Positions 38,310-49,189 of a stretch of DNA of 64,000 nt are shown piece after piece. Numbering within the stretch: the stretch's first letter is position 1; every line of letters starts with the position of its first letter. The stretch covers positions 28,247 to 92,246 of the forward strand of contig MCFE01000337.1 in assembly GCA_002104905.1 (NCBI GenBank). The letters are read 5' to 3'. Source of the stretch: Basidiobolus meristosporus CBS 931.73. Lineage: Eukaryota; Basidiobolomycota; Basidiobolomycetes; Basidiobolales; Basidiobolaceae. Under the pieces are notes generated by a model. The model was not told the origin of the DNA. It did not search any database and saw only the letters and a list, made by a program, of their open reading frames with translations. The translations under genes and the position numbers were made by a program.

Positions 38310-39929
38310 TCAACACTCAATGGCATCAAACTTCCGGAAGATCCAGTAGAAGATGACAGTCATGACTCCCATCAGTCCGGTTTGGATGCCGAACACATAC
38401 ACAAAGTTGGGGTCGTTGCTCCACACTGCAAGGATCAGGCCAATCAGACTACCGCCACAGTTGGTGAACAGGAAAAGAGAGGTCACCACCGACTTGAGCT
38501 CGGGGGCGGCTTGTCGGAAGGCGAACTCCAGGCCGGTGACTGAGGCGAAGATCTCGGAGATGGAGATTCCAATGAACGGGATCACTTGCCACCAGATGGA
38601 GATGTCGTTGACTGGTTGCTCACCCTCGGGCAGGCCACTCAAATCGGTGAAGTTGTAGTAGGGGCCGGTCTTGTAGACCTGTGCTTGGAGAACGGTGACA
38701 TAGACAAAGGCAAGTGTGGCAATTGTGAACCCGATGGTGATGCGTGTGATGGGACCAAGACGGCAGCCCATTCTTCTCAGCAATGGGAAGATGGCCGTGT
38801 CAAAGATAGGGATGGCGACTACCAGGACAAGGCTGTTGACCAGGTTCAGCTGCTCGGGCCCACTGATGAACGATGGTCTTTGCATCGTCAGTCCCATGTT
38901 GATGAAGTTGTCGGACATGTTGTAGTACAGAGCCCAGTAGAAGGGATAGAACAGGAAGACCAAGCAAGCGCGCAGGGTTTTCTTGAGATCCTCGATGAAC
39001 TGATCGTCCCACTCAAAGCCATCCACCTTGGCGTAGTCCAGCCAGTGCTCGATGGGCCCATTGGTCTTGGCATTGTCCAACGGGGTCTTGCGATGGGACA
39101 GAGCATACTTGATGCAGGAGTAAGTCTTCGAAAGGACAGTGCCGGATGGAGGCTTGACATAGTACAGCTTTTTGGCGGACACGAAGATCACGAGGCCAAT
39201 CACGAACATGATCGCTGGCAGTGAGTAGGCTAGGGGGTAGGATCCGTAGTCGTTGGCAACGATGGGACAGATGAACTGGCCCAGCAAGGCGCCACAGTTG
39301 ATGGCCCAGTAGAAGAAGCGGAAGATGCGCTCAACGGTGAGCTGTGAGTCGGTGTAGACACCAGGGGTCTTGGTCGGGAAGATTCCTTCCTTGATCTGCT
39401 CAGCGGCAAAGGAGGAAACATTGGACTTGATACCGCCGGTGCCGAAGGAGATGAAGACATACAGGGCAATCACGAAGCCGATCACACCGAAGCTTCCGTC
39501 CAGAGAGGTTGGGAGGGAGCTGACTGCCAGGAACACCAAGCCCACCATGTAGAAGAGGGAGAATATGACGATGGTCTTGAACTTTCCGATGTAGCGGTCA
39601 GCAACGACGGCACCAAGAATAGTGGTGCAATAGGCCAGAAACTGGAAGCCTCTGTTCACGGCGGTGGCAGTGCTCTTGTTGAAGCCAAGAACCTTGAGCA
39701 TGTAGGGTTGGAACAGAAGCGAGGCACCGTAGAAGGCAAAGCGCTCGCACAGCTCGGTGATGATGATGAACCAGGCCGCGAGGGGGACCTTTCCAGCAAC
39801 GCGTAGCTTGATGTCATCAGAGTTGGGAGGATCATCTTGTGCAGCATCGATGTGCTCCACTTGGGTAGACTTTTCGAAGGGCTTTTCTTCGCTCATAGTT
39901 GTTGTGGGGAATTTCTGAGGAAACAGCAT
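38310..39929 (-). CDS. PTR2: PTR2/POT family peptide transporter, copy 3
   Basis: 539 residues, identical in protein to copies 1 and 2, with scattered silent changes (for example near 38452, 38818 and 39236). It faces the protease pseudogene at 40746 across the conserved 816-bp region, so it may have kept the shared promoter after losing its partner. Confidence 0.93.
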   Translation of the reverse strand: MLFPQKFPTTTMSEEKPFEKSTQVEHIDAAQDDPPNSDDIKLRVAGKVPLAAWFIIITELCERFAFYGASLLFQPYMLKVLGFNKSTATAVNRGFQFLAYCTTILGAVVADRYIGKFKTIVIFSLFYMVGLVFLAVSSLPTSLDGSFGVIGFVIALYVFISFGTGGIKSNVSSFAAEQIKEGIFPTKTPGVYTDSQLTVERIFRFFYWAINCGALLGQFICPIVANDYGSYPLAYSLPAIMFVIGLVIFVSAKKLYYVKPPSGTVLSKTYSCIKYALSHRKTPLDNAKTNGPIEHWLDYAKVDGFEWDDQFIEDLKKTLRACLVFLFYPFYWALYYNMSDNFINMGLTMQRPSFISGPEQLNLVNSLVLVVAIPIFDTAIFPLLRRMGCRLGPITRITIGFTIATLAFVYVTVLQAQVYKTGPYYNFTDLSGLPEGEQPVNDISIWWQVIPFIGISISEIFASVTGLEFAFRQAAPELKSVVTSLFLFTNCGGSLIGLILAVWSNDPNFVYVFGIQTGLMGVMTVIFYWIFRKFDAIEC

Positions 39930-40745
39930 GGAGGATGAGGCAGCTTTTATTAGTTGTTAGCCAAGCTTAATTCAACCAAGTGACAGATTTGAGAATATTG
40001 ACAGATAGGGATATAGCCAATTTAGGTAGTTGACCCACTGTTTTATTTCAAGCAAAATCCAATCAATTATACTTAAATAGGTAGCTCTTTCAGAAGATAG
40101 TTAACCTGAATCAATTTTTAGTCATCTGTTTACTTATCAAGATTTGCCAATCATTTAACCTTTTATGTACTGAGCATTTGCCTAGAGTAATTATCGGTTT
40201 GAGATCTTGGCCATATTCCAATCCTGACCCCTAACCCCATCCAAATACAGATAACAACCAATCATGCCCTCTAGGCAACGACATTGGAAAGCTTTGATAG
40301 TTGTTTTGTAAGCACACGGGGCAAGGCCAAATTAGCAGCAATATTACCCAGCAGCTTGGCCATGGAGCTTATTGTAAATGATTGGTAGTACTTCAAATCC
40401 AGTGATTTCCTTTCTAGTTTTATAACTGAAGGCTAATTGACTGTTACTCTAAAGATATAAAAGTCACTCTCTCACTACATATGTAGCTTAACCATATTGT
40501 ACATCTCTCCAAGCTTGGTCGAATGGATGCGTGCATTATCAATTAATCAGTGAATGTAATGCCCACTTCCATATGCTCGGAATTAATTGCTTATCATGTG
40601 GAGGGAGATTCTCTTCTGGAATAGTAGACAGCATTATTGCTGTGTTGGGTTGGTTGCTTTCCCTGCATTGTCGTATCACCTCGAGCCCTTTATATTTGGT
40701 GGCCTTCGTTCTTCAGGCAGTAGGTACGGCACTATTGGTGCAACT
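39930..40745. promoter_or_regulatory. Bidirectional promoter region, PTR2 copy 3 / protease pseudogene
   Basis: Counterpart of 34404-35219, same length, with the TATAAAAG motif preserved near 40456-40463. Confidence 0.45.
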
Positions 40746-41908
40746 ATGGCGAAGCTAATCACCTTTTTCATTGCAGTTGCTATCGTTCACTCAACCTTTG
40801 GTGCCGTTCTTCCTCGTGGAAACAAAGTTTATACACTTCCGATTCGTCGTTCATTTGCCCGTGCGTCCAGTTTATCGCGTAGAGGTGTGTATGTTAGAAC
40901 AGTAGGAAGCATCCCGGCTCAAAGCAATGTGGTTCATATAATTACTTTTTTCATTCCACTATATCGTCGATTCTGAATAGTAATGAAGCAAACCTCGGTT
41001 TCCGTCACTTATGGAAGTGGTTCATTCTCGGGAACCGAGTTCAGCGACACGGTGACGATTTCGCCTGGATTGGTGGTTCAATCTCAATCAATTGGGGTAG
41101 CTTCCTCATCTCAAGGGTTTACCGACTGCGACGGGATACTTGGTTTAGGTCCAGTTGATCTAACCCTTGGCACGTTATCTCCCAGCACTGGCTCCACAGT
41201 CCCTACCGTTGTGGACAACCTGTTTTCACAAGGTACAATCCCTAGCAATGTTTTTAGCCTCTCATTTGAGCCATCTACTTCGCTGACTTCCACGAATGGT
41301 GAGATTACATTTGGTGGCACGGATTCGACCAAATACACTGGCAGCATTGCTTATGCTCCTATCACTGCAACATCTCCGGCAAGGGATTTTTGGGGTGTTG
41401 ACGGGTCCTTCCGATATGGTGCTTCTGAGCCTATATTGTCAACTACTGCCGGATCCGTTGATTCGGGCACAACATTACTCTTACTGCCAACAGATGCATT
41501 CCTAAAGTACTGAAAAGCAGCAGGAGCGGTGATTGATAAAGCTACTGGGTTGCCCAAGCTGACTTCAGCCCAATTCGCCAAGCTGAAGTCGCTTTTCGTT
41601 ACCATTGGAGGCACTACACTAGAGCTCACTGCAAATGCCTGCATATTTCCTTGGGCATTAAACATTCAAATCGGTGGAGAGGCTGGGGGTATCTATCTTG
41701 CATTTGGTGATTTAGGTTCGAACTCAGGTGCCGGTTTAGATTTCGTTTTGGGGCTGACGTTCCTGGAGAGGTTCTATAGTGTATACGACGCAGATAACAA
41801 GAGAGTTGGTAAGTTGATAGCTTACGGAGGCCCTCGCTTTCTTTGTGCTAATATTCGTTATGCTTAGGTTTCGCCACTACTCGTTTCACACATGCGAACA
41901 CGAATTGA
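40746..41908 (+). pseudogene. Aspartic protease pseudogene
   Basis: Second copy of the secreted A1 protease. Signal peptide and propeptide are present (MAKLITFFIAVAIVHSTFGA), but 145 bp are missing near 40995, which removes the 3' splice site, the start of the mature fold and the first catalytic Asp motif. The 5' splice site GT has also changed to AT (near 40938). A TGA interrupts the frame at 41511-41513 where the intact copy reads a Leu codon. The remaining two-thirds, including DSGTT, are nearly unchanged, so the loss is recent. Confidence 0.9.
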
Positions 41909-42233
41909 TTCCATACCATTGATTGCGTATCTCTTATACCAAGATTATACTGTTGCATGCATACGTGAAGTATACCCAATAAATGAATAAGTAGACTTTT
42001 GCGTGACGATTAATCCCAATGCTCCGGTGTTGAAGTTTTTTGAAAAGGAGGGTTTCGGAATGCAGTGCATCATCTGCGGCCACTCTGTGAATTGTAACGT
42101 TACTTTCTAATATAAGTTTACTATTTCTGAAGGATCGTTATACCAACACTCTGACATAAGAATCATGTATAGCAACGGTAATAATAATGAAGCTCAGTTT
42201 TGATATGGTAACGAGAAGAGTATTTATGGGTAT

Positions 42234-42840
42234 TTCGTTTTCTCTGACATAGAGAAGCACACAATCATACCCTCCGACACCCATACATACGGATTGTTTT
42301 ATGTTTGAAGTAGCACAACATATTTAGTGGAACAGCAACATTCTCGTAATGAGATCTGGGTGGAATAGAAGTTGAACATCAAAAAGTAGTTGTAGTGAAG
42401 GTCAGTAGACTATTCGGTATATACAACGGTAGCCTAGACTTCACATCATTTCTCGAATGCTCAGCAAGATTGGTAAATACCGTTAGAATTATAACTCAGT
42501 TATAGTGAATAATATTCAAGTAATACAAAGTTATGATACAAGTGCTACATATTTGCGGAACTGACCGCTTTCCTACGCTCATATGCTGCGAATATATTAA
42601 CACAAATCTTATAAAACTTGAGTTGACAGTCAGTGTTACACTTGGCAATAAAAAGCGAAGAGTATGAGCATTGACACGTATTATTCGTCTGTACATCACC
42701 GATAGTTAGATAAAGATTCAAAAATTTACGAGCTGCGACTGCTTGCTACAGAGCTCCAAAGCTTTTGAAATTATGAGTTGGTCCGATATACCACGCTTAT
42801 TGGTTTACAAATTATATGCATCCGCATTTATTTTTACATC
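42234..42840. other. AT-rich spacer before PTR2 copy 4
   Basis: About 600 bp, no supported gene. Confidence 0.5.
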
Positions 42841-42889
42841 CTATTTATACTAATGTTACAATCAGGTGAATACCTTCTGGCACTTCCTA

Positions 42890-44509
42890 TCAACACTCAA
42901 TGGCATCAAACTTCCGGAAGATCCAGTAGAAGATGACAGTCATGACTCCCATCAGTCCGGTTTGGATGCCGAACACATACACAAAGTTGGGGTCGTTGCT
43001 CCACACTGCAAGGATCAGGCCAATCAGACTGCCACCACAGTTGGTGAACAGGAAAAGAGAGGTCACCACCGACTTGAGCTCGGGGGCGGCTTGTCGGAAG
43101 GCAAACTCCAGACCGGTGACTGAGGCGAAGATCTCGGAGATGGAGATTCCAATGAACGGGATCACTTGCCACCAGATGGAGATGTCGTTGACTGGTTGCT
43201 CACCCTCGGGCAGGCCACTCAAATCGGTGAAGTTGTAGTAGGGGCCGGTCTTGTAGACCTGTGCTTGGAGAACGGTGACATAGACAAAGGCAAGTGTGGC
43301 AATTGTGAATCCGATGGTGATGCGTGTGATGGGGCCAAGACGGCAGCCCATTCTTCTCAGCAATGGAAAGATAGCCGTGTCAAAGATAGGGATGGCAACT
43401 ACCAGGACAAGGCTGTTGACCAGGTTCAGCTGCTCGGGCCCACTGATGAACGATGGTCTTTGCATCGTCAGTCCCATGTTGATGAAGTTGTCGGACATGT
43501 TGTAGTACAGAGCCCAGTAGAAGGGATAGAACAAGAACACCAAGCAAGCGCGCAGGGTTTTCTTGAGATCCTCGATGAACTGATCGTCCCACTCAAAGCC
43601 ATCCACCTTGGCGTAGTCCAGCCAGTGCTCGATGGGCCCATTGGTCTTGGCATTGTCCAACGGGGTCTTGCGATGGGACAGAGCATACTTGATGCAGGAG
43701 TAGGTCTTCGAGAGGACAGTGCCGGATGGAGGCTTGACATAGTACAGCTTTTTGGCGGACACGAAGATCACGAGGCCAATCACGAACATGATCGCTGGCA
43801 GCGAGTAGGCCAGGGGATAGGATCCGTAGTCGTTGGCAACGATGGGACAGATGAACTGGCCCAGCAAGGCGCCACAGTTGATGGCCCAGTAGAAGAAGCG
43901 GAAGATGCGCTCAACAGTGAGCTGTGAGTCGGTGTAGACGCCGGGGGTCTTGGTCGGGAAGATTCCTTCCTTGATCTGCTCAGCGGCGAAGGAGGAAACA
44001 TTGGACTTGATGCCGCCGGTGCCGAAGGAGATGAAGACATACAGGGCAATCACGAAGCCGATCACACCGAAGCTTCCATCCAGAGAGGCTGGGAGGGAGC
44101 TGACTGCCAGGAACACCAAGCCCACCATGTAGAAGAGGGAGAATATGACGATGGTCTTGAACTTTCCGATGTAGCGGTCAGCAACGACGGCACCAAGAAT
44201 AGTGGTGCAATAGGCCAGAAACTGGAAGCCTCTGTTCACGGCGGTGGCAGTGCTCTTGTTGAAGCCAAGAACCTTGAGCATGTAGGGTTGGAACAGAAGC
44301 GAGGCACCGTAGAAGGCAAAGCGCTCGCACAGCTCGGTGATGATGATGAACCAGGCCGCGAGGGGGACCTTTCCAGCAACGCGTAGCTTGATGTCATCAG
44401 AGTTGGGAGGATTATCTTGTGCAGCATCGATGTGCTCCACTTGGGTAGACTTTTCGAAGGGCTTTTCTTCGCTCATAGTTGTTGTGGGGAATTTCTGAGG
44501 AAACAGCAT
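42890..44509 (-). CDS. PTR2: PTR2/POT family peptide transporter, copy 4
   Basis: 539 residues, differing from the other three only at Asp33 to Asn and Thr141 to Ala. It shares upstream sequence with copies 2 and 3 for only about 100 bp (to about 44608) and has no protease partner. Its silent differences are a mosaic: some sites group it with copy 2, others with copy 3. Confidence 0.93.
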   Translation of the reverse strand: MLFPQKFPTTTMSEEKPFEKSTQVEHIDAAQDNPPNSDDIKLRVAGKVPLAAWFIIITELCERFAFYGASLLFQPYMLKVLGFNKSTATAVNRGFQFLAYCTTILGAVVADRYIGKFKTIVIFSLFYMVGLVFLAVSSLPASLDGSFGVIGFVIALYVFISFGTGGIKSNVSSFAAEQIKEGIFPTKTPGVYTDSQLTVERIFRFFYWAINCGALLGQFICPIVANDYGSYPLAYSLPAIMFVIGLVIFVSAKKLYYVKPPSGTVLSKTYSCIKYALSHRKTPLDNAKTNGPIEHWLDYAKVDGFEWDDQFIEDLKKTLRACLVFLFYPFYWALYYNMSDNFINMGLTMQRPSFISGPEQLNLVNSLVLVVAIPIFDTAIFPLLRRMGCRLGPITRITIGFTIATLAFVYVTVLQAQVYKTGPYYNFTDLSGLPEGEQPVNDISIWWQVIPFIGISISEIFASVTGLEFAFRQAAPELKSVVTSLFLFTNCGGSLIGLILAVWSNDPNFVYVFGIQTGLMGVMTVIFYWIFRKFDAIEC

Positions 44510-46139
44510 GGAGGATGAGGCAGCTTTTATTAGTTGTCAGCCAAGCTTAATTCAACCAAGTAACAGATTTGAGAATATTGACCGATAGGAATATAGCCAA
44601 TTTAGGAAACAGAAGCATTGGGGTATTGCAAACAAAATCCAGTCAATTATACTTGAATTAGTAGCTCATTTCTGAATATAGTCGTGATAAGCCTTCATTG
44701 CCTACTGTTTGTTCTTCAAGATTGTGAGAGATGTCAGACATGATTACCTTATATGTATTGAGCATTTCCTAAGAGCATTTATCGATCATAATAATATGCT
44801 CAATGGACAAAAGCTAAACCTTGTAGAAATGCTACTTGGCAGCTTGCCTTGTTCTGCTTGGCGCTCGGAGAAATAGTCCTGAGTAGTGTGTTGGAAAAGA
44901 TGGGCTTAGAAGCTACTTGGTTGGGTCGCTTAGGGCTAATTCTAGTCCCAACAGACCTCAGATTACGCGATATTATGTATAGCTCTAACTATTGAAATAG
45001 ACAAGCGGATATACCCTGAGTGATATTTTACATGGCACAGTCCATAGTATCGATTGTTAGTCGTAAATGAGCAAGAGAGAAGCTTTCTGAGAACTTTACG
45101 TTAGTATCGTTGTACTGATGTTATTGATCATATATTTGTAAATGTTCGAGGATGAATTCAGGAGTAATGGCGCATTATGTCGGCCCCCAATAAAGAATAT
45201 CATTTAGTTAGTATTCGACTTAGGCTTAACTGACCGAGAGAATGGTCAGGAGAGTGGCCAGGAAGAAAATCTTGAAGTTCATGGCTGATTTTGAATATAC
45301 TAATTGATGTGTAGGCAACGGCAGATGTCGTTTTGATAACCAAATATATGAGAATTCCATTTGAAAAGAAGCCTAATTGACACACGTAGTTGATCTATAA
45401 TTAAGTATAGGATAAAAATATCGAGAATTATTCTACCTGGAAATATCGAGAATTATTCTGCCTCATAGTTGGCCAGTAACTAGGGCGTATTACGCTTGAG
45501 TAAAATGCTTTCGTTTTGACACGAATGATAGTAGCTGAAGACTGCACTTGACTTGATTCAAATGGAGGACGCCTATCCAAGCAATGTATGAGGGCATTTT
45601 CCAACAAACGTATCTGGGTCAGTATTTTGAACACGATAGCCGTCAGGGTAGAAGCCTCAGATGGACTCAGACCTTGGGACAAACATGCCCTTATCATTTG
45701 CTCTCACGGCAAGCTTCACAAGCGGGGTTCTGCGTGAAAGAACAAAGTACTTGCTGAACGTGGATCTTAACCAGATCACAGAAAGAAAGAGCTTTGCGAG
45801 GAAGGGGGTGGAGCCTGGACTCCAATTACTGCCTGCCATCGAAGCATGTTCATAATTTTACGCCATGTTAATCTCTGTGGCCGACCATAAGATTAGTGTC
45901 ATGCTACCTCAGTTTAGTCAGCTAGCTCTTTGAGGCTATCAGGGGCATAGTGCAGTCCTAAGCTTTCTCCAAGTGTACGCCAATGCGCAAACAAAGCCTA
46001 GAAGAAGTTAGACTGGGAGGTTTGTTATTTGAGGGTTAGGTACCCTAAGTCATGGGTCTCCACCTGTATCTGTTAACCCACCAGATCGCACCTAGTGTGA
46101 ATATTCTAACCATGTACTTAGTGGGATGACAAATATCAA
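44510..46139. other. AT-rich stretch without a recognised gene
   Basis: About 1.6 kb. Small ORFs near 45428-45855 show no family. On the minus strand, 45282-45229 could encode an 18-residue signal-peptide-like segment (MNFKIFFLATLLTILSVS) that runs straight into a stop, perhaps a relic first exon. At 46033-46048 a G-strand telomeric motif is followed by a C-strand one (GGGTTAGGTACCCTAA). Confidence 0.45.
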
Positions 46140-46178
46140 AAGGTGAGATCTTTATTTTAAATTTTAAATAAAGAAGCC
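46140..46178 (-). mobile_element. LINE/SINE-type 3' tail fragment
   Basis: The motif GGTGAGATCTTTATTTT and AATAAAGAAGCC matches the 3' tail of the LINE and SINE copies further right and is in the same orientation. Its hairpin (CTTTATTT paired with AAATAAAG) has a different sequence but the same form. No coding remnant was recognised beside it. Confidence 0.5.
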
Positions 46179-46199
46179 AGGTCAGACCTCTGATATCTG

Positions 46200-46840
46200 G
46201 GAAGGTGCAAGATTACAAGATGAATATGGACTTCTTTGAATCCCGGACATCCTCAATATTAAAATTAGGTGGAGAAAGGAGTAACACTCCTTGCTCATGA
46301 TAGTGTTTCCTGAAGAAGTTGGTGATTTGGGGAGATTGTAAATTCCTCAATCAACTGGTAATCTTCTGAGGAGCTCTTTTTTGAAGGAGAACAGCCTGAA
46401 GAGAGGACTGCCAAAGTGGTGTCTGAGCAAATATTCAGAGGGCTCCCAATCAATGATATTGGGGATTGTCTGGCAGGAAGAGAGGCAGTCTTGCCTGTGC
46501 TTTCCCTACAAAAATAATTGTAATGAATCCATCAAAAGGCTGTCACAAAATTTAAATCCTGTGACTAAGAGGTATTGATGCCACTAGGACACTGTGCAGC
46601 ACTTGTTGGAAAAAAATTGCACCTCAGATTTCACAAAAAACTTTGCCCAAGCTTTTGATCATAACAACCCCTAAGCAGATTTTGATTGGTACTCTGACAT
46701 TTTTGCTAAATACAGGAGATGATTGAGTGTCCAGGATTGGATAGTAAGAGAAATAGCAGATACCCAATCAATAACCCCATCTTCTTGATTATATCCAGTG
46801 TAAGGCTGTAGAGTAAGAACTAAATTAGCCCCATTTGGTT
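46200..46840. other. Unrecognised sequence between LINE fragments
   Basis: Possibly the degraded body of the preceding element. A 65-codon plus-strand ORF at 46381-46578 has no recognisable features and is not called. Confidence 0.4.
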
Positions 46841-46867
46841 AGGTTTAGGTTGCTGGGTTAGAATTAG

Positions 46868-47217
46868 GTGGGAGACAGTTCCCACCAGGTGTGATCTTTA
46901 TTTTAGCTGAAACAAAGAAGCCAGTGCTACTGTTGTAGCATTGATACAAGAATGTGTAGCTGAGGGGAGTTGGTAGACAATTAATAAGAGATGAAGGCTC
47001 TTCAGTGCTTAAGACATTATTCAGTGGGAATGGGGGGGGGGGTAAGTGAGATAAGATTGACATGTCAACAACATCTATAAGGGGAACATGATATTGGCTG
47101 AAACCATTGTAAAGGGAGTGTGCTGCTTCAGATATTGCTGAAAACAATCTGCCTAGGACTTTTATAGGCCAGCTTGGGCTTGTTGTAAGAGTCTTGGAGA
47201 GATTGTAAGTCATTGGA
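46868..47217 (-). mobile_element. 5'-truncated, diverged LINE copy
   Basis: Reading on the minus strand, the sequence is a diverged version of the LINE C-terminus (YHVPLIDVVD, PPFPLNNVLSTEE compared with YHIPLINVVH, PPFPLNSVLSTEE) followed by the shared 3' tail. The 3' end abuts degenerate telomere-like DNA (46840-46867) and the 5' end abuts GGGTTAGGG at 47217-47229. It is the oldest-looking LINE copy. Confidence 0.75.
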
Positions 47218-47229
47218 AAGGGTTAGGGG

Positions 47230-48654
47230 GAGACAGTCACCAACAGGTGAAGTCTTTATTTCAGTAGAAATAAAGAAGCCAGCACTATTGTTGTAGCTCT
47301 GATACAAGAGTGTGTAGCTGAGGGGAATTTGTAGGTAAGTTAATAAGAAGTGATGATAGCTCTTCAGTGCTCAAGACACTGTTCAGTGGGAAGGGGGGTA
47401 GCAAGAGAGGTATGAATGACTTGTGAACAACATTAATGAGGGGAATGTGATAAGGATTGATATTCATCATAAAGGGAGTGTGCTGCTGCAGATATTGCTG
47501 CCAAAGGTCTGTCAAGTACTTTAGGTAGGCTAGCTTGGGTTTTTCTGACTGCAGAATATATTGAGCAAACTTTTTGACTTCAGGATCTCCAAGTATAGTT
47601 CTCCAGCAGGAGTCAGGTGTAGTGTGGTGTGTTCTCTTCCATGCCTTAATCAGTGGGTTGTTGCAGTGGTGAAGTCTGAGGTATAATCTGGTTCTAAGGT
47701 AGAGAAGTCTGATCTTGTAGGGCATAAACCCAAAAGCACCAAGAATAGCATGTCTGTAGGGGCATTCAGGCAAATGAGGCACCAAGGAAGTAATGCACCA
47801 TACTGCAAACTTGTCAAGCTTAGTGCAGTCTCTAGAAGTAAGAGAGAGAAGTGGTAAGCCAAATTCCAGGACAGGGAAGACAAACTGCTTGAGTAGAAGG
47901 AGGCAGCTGGGAGCTGAAGTTGTAGGAGGAGTAACAGCCAGTAGCTTGTGGAGTGCCTGTCTTGCCAGGATAATTCTCTTCTTCAGGTGTGCTCCAGAGT
48001 CTAGTCCAGTAGGAAGGAAAGGAAAGCCAAGATATGTAGCAGAAACCTGAGCAGGTAGAGTGGAGTTCTCCAAGTTGATGGGAGAGCCCAAAGGCACTGT
48101 CTTTGCAATGGAAAGCTGGAGATTATTCTTCTGCAGATAGTGGTGGATGGTCTGGGAGTCTTGTTGCACATTGGAGGAGGATATTCTGATGTCATCAGCA
48201 AAGAGAGTAACCAGGCAGTCAGCTGAGAGTCTTGGAAAATCATTCAGGAAGATGGCAAACAGTATAGGACCAAGCACAGAGCCTTGAACCACCCCATTGG
48301 GAACTGAGAACACAGCTGATTGCTCACTTGGGTGAAGAATTCTTGCTTGTGGATCCAGAAACAGAGACCTGACAAGGAGGGTGAGAGATGTACAGGAGAA
48401 ACATTGCAACTTGGACCAAAGCAGATTTCTGTCAACTGAATCAAAGGCCTTAGTAATATCAAACAGAACAGAGGGATACTTGAACTGGAGAGAGTGATCT
48501 TGGCTAAGTATGACTGCATATTCCAAGGAGAGGCCAGGAACAAAGCCAAACTGTGCAGGGTGAAACTTGAGGGAGTCAGAGTAGAGCTCCTGAGCAAGCA
48601 GAAGCTCAAACACCTTTCTGCAGGTGGGCAGCAGAGATATTGGCCTGTAGGAGC
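47230..48654 (-). mobile_element. 5'-truncated LINE copy with reverse transcriptase C-terminal part
   Basis: Open frame 47285-48654 of about 450 codons lacking a start. It holds the RT motifs LFDITKAFDSV and LFADDIRISS and the thumb/C-terminal region, ending LVSELQQ. The 5' end stops inside RT at GAGC, where the fuller copy (60038-62856) continues, and is joined to TTAGGG. The 3' tail starts at the GGTTAGGGGG junction near 47220-47229. Confidence 0.85.
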
Positions 48655-48664
48655 TTAGGGGGGG

Positions 48665-49182
48665 AGGAAAGTCACCAAGTGGTGAAATCTTTATTTACTT
48701 ATGACAAGTATCCAAAGAAGCCATTTTAATCTGAAGTAATTCCTAGAAAGCTAGGTCTGAGAGATATCTTCCTGGTAAGCCAGGTCTGATAGTTGAGAAG
48801 CTGAGTGGTACTGTATTTCCTAGTTAGCTAGGTCTGAGAGAGGTTTCCTGGGAAGCCAGGCCTGAGAAGTGAGAATCTGAGTATATCTGAGGTGAGTTGT
48901 ACTGATTTGCGGTAGCTTGTTTGTGGCCAGAATGGCCAGTAGACTGGGGGAACTGAGGGGTATTTCTGGGTGATCACTGGCCAAATTTACTAGGCAAATC
49001 TGACCAATTAGCATTTCAAGGATTTCAGCCAATCAGAGCCTTTACTTTGCCCGATGGTTGATCAAGCCATCTCCCAATGAGCACACATCAATTTATTGAT
49101 CAAGTTTTGTTGGATCCAGGATTTGAACCCACAACCATGGGTATGGAAGGGTTAGGGATAACCACAAGGCTAAGTGTTCTTG
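48665..49182 (-). mobile_element. tRNA-headed SINE with LINE-like 3' tail, copy 1
   Basis: About 518 bp, nearly identical to 59508-60027. On the minus strand the 5' head has an A-box-like TAGCCTTGTGG (49172-49162) and a perfect B-box GGTTCAAATCC (49129-49119), the internal Pol III promoter of tRNA genes, about 32 nt apart. The body has four small hairpins at 48742-48860. The 3' tail (48665-48717) shares the GTCACC-loop-GGTGAAATCTTTATTT motif with the LINEs. It lies between LINE copies at TTAGGG junctions. Structure fits a SINE mobilised by the LINE; no coding capacity is expected. Confidence 0.75.
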
Positions 49183-49189
49183 GTTAGGG

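Larger units (their letters stand above)
38243..42233. repeat. Duplicated PTR2-protease module, right copy
   Basis: Second copy of the module at 32716-36852. The PTR2 gene is intact; the protease has lost 145 bp and carries a stop. Sequence identity is high throughout, including non-coding parts, indicating a recent duplication or ongoing conversion. Confidence 0.85.

Noticed and set aside
45661-45855. Overlapping ORFs on both strands near 45.7 kb
   Set aside because: About 60 codons, no recognisable family, no promoter or splice context.
48820-49032. 70-codon minus-strand ORF in the SINE (also 59665-59877)
   Set aside because: Falls on the structured SINE body, with no coding features; conservation is explained by recent copying.
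49119-49172. Possible genuine tRNA gene
   Set aside because: A- and B-boxes are present, but I could not form a convincing cloverleaf, and the segment is the head of a repeated 518-bp element.
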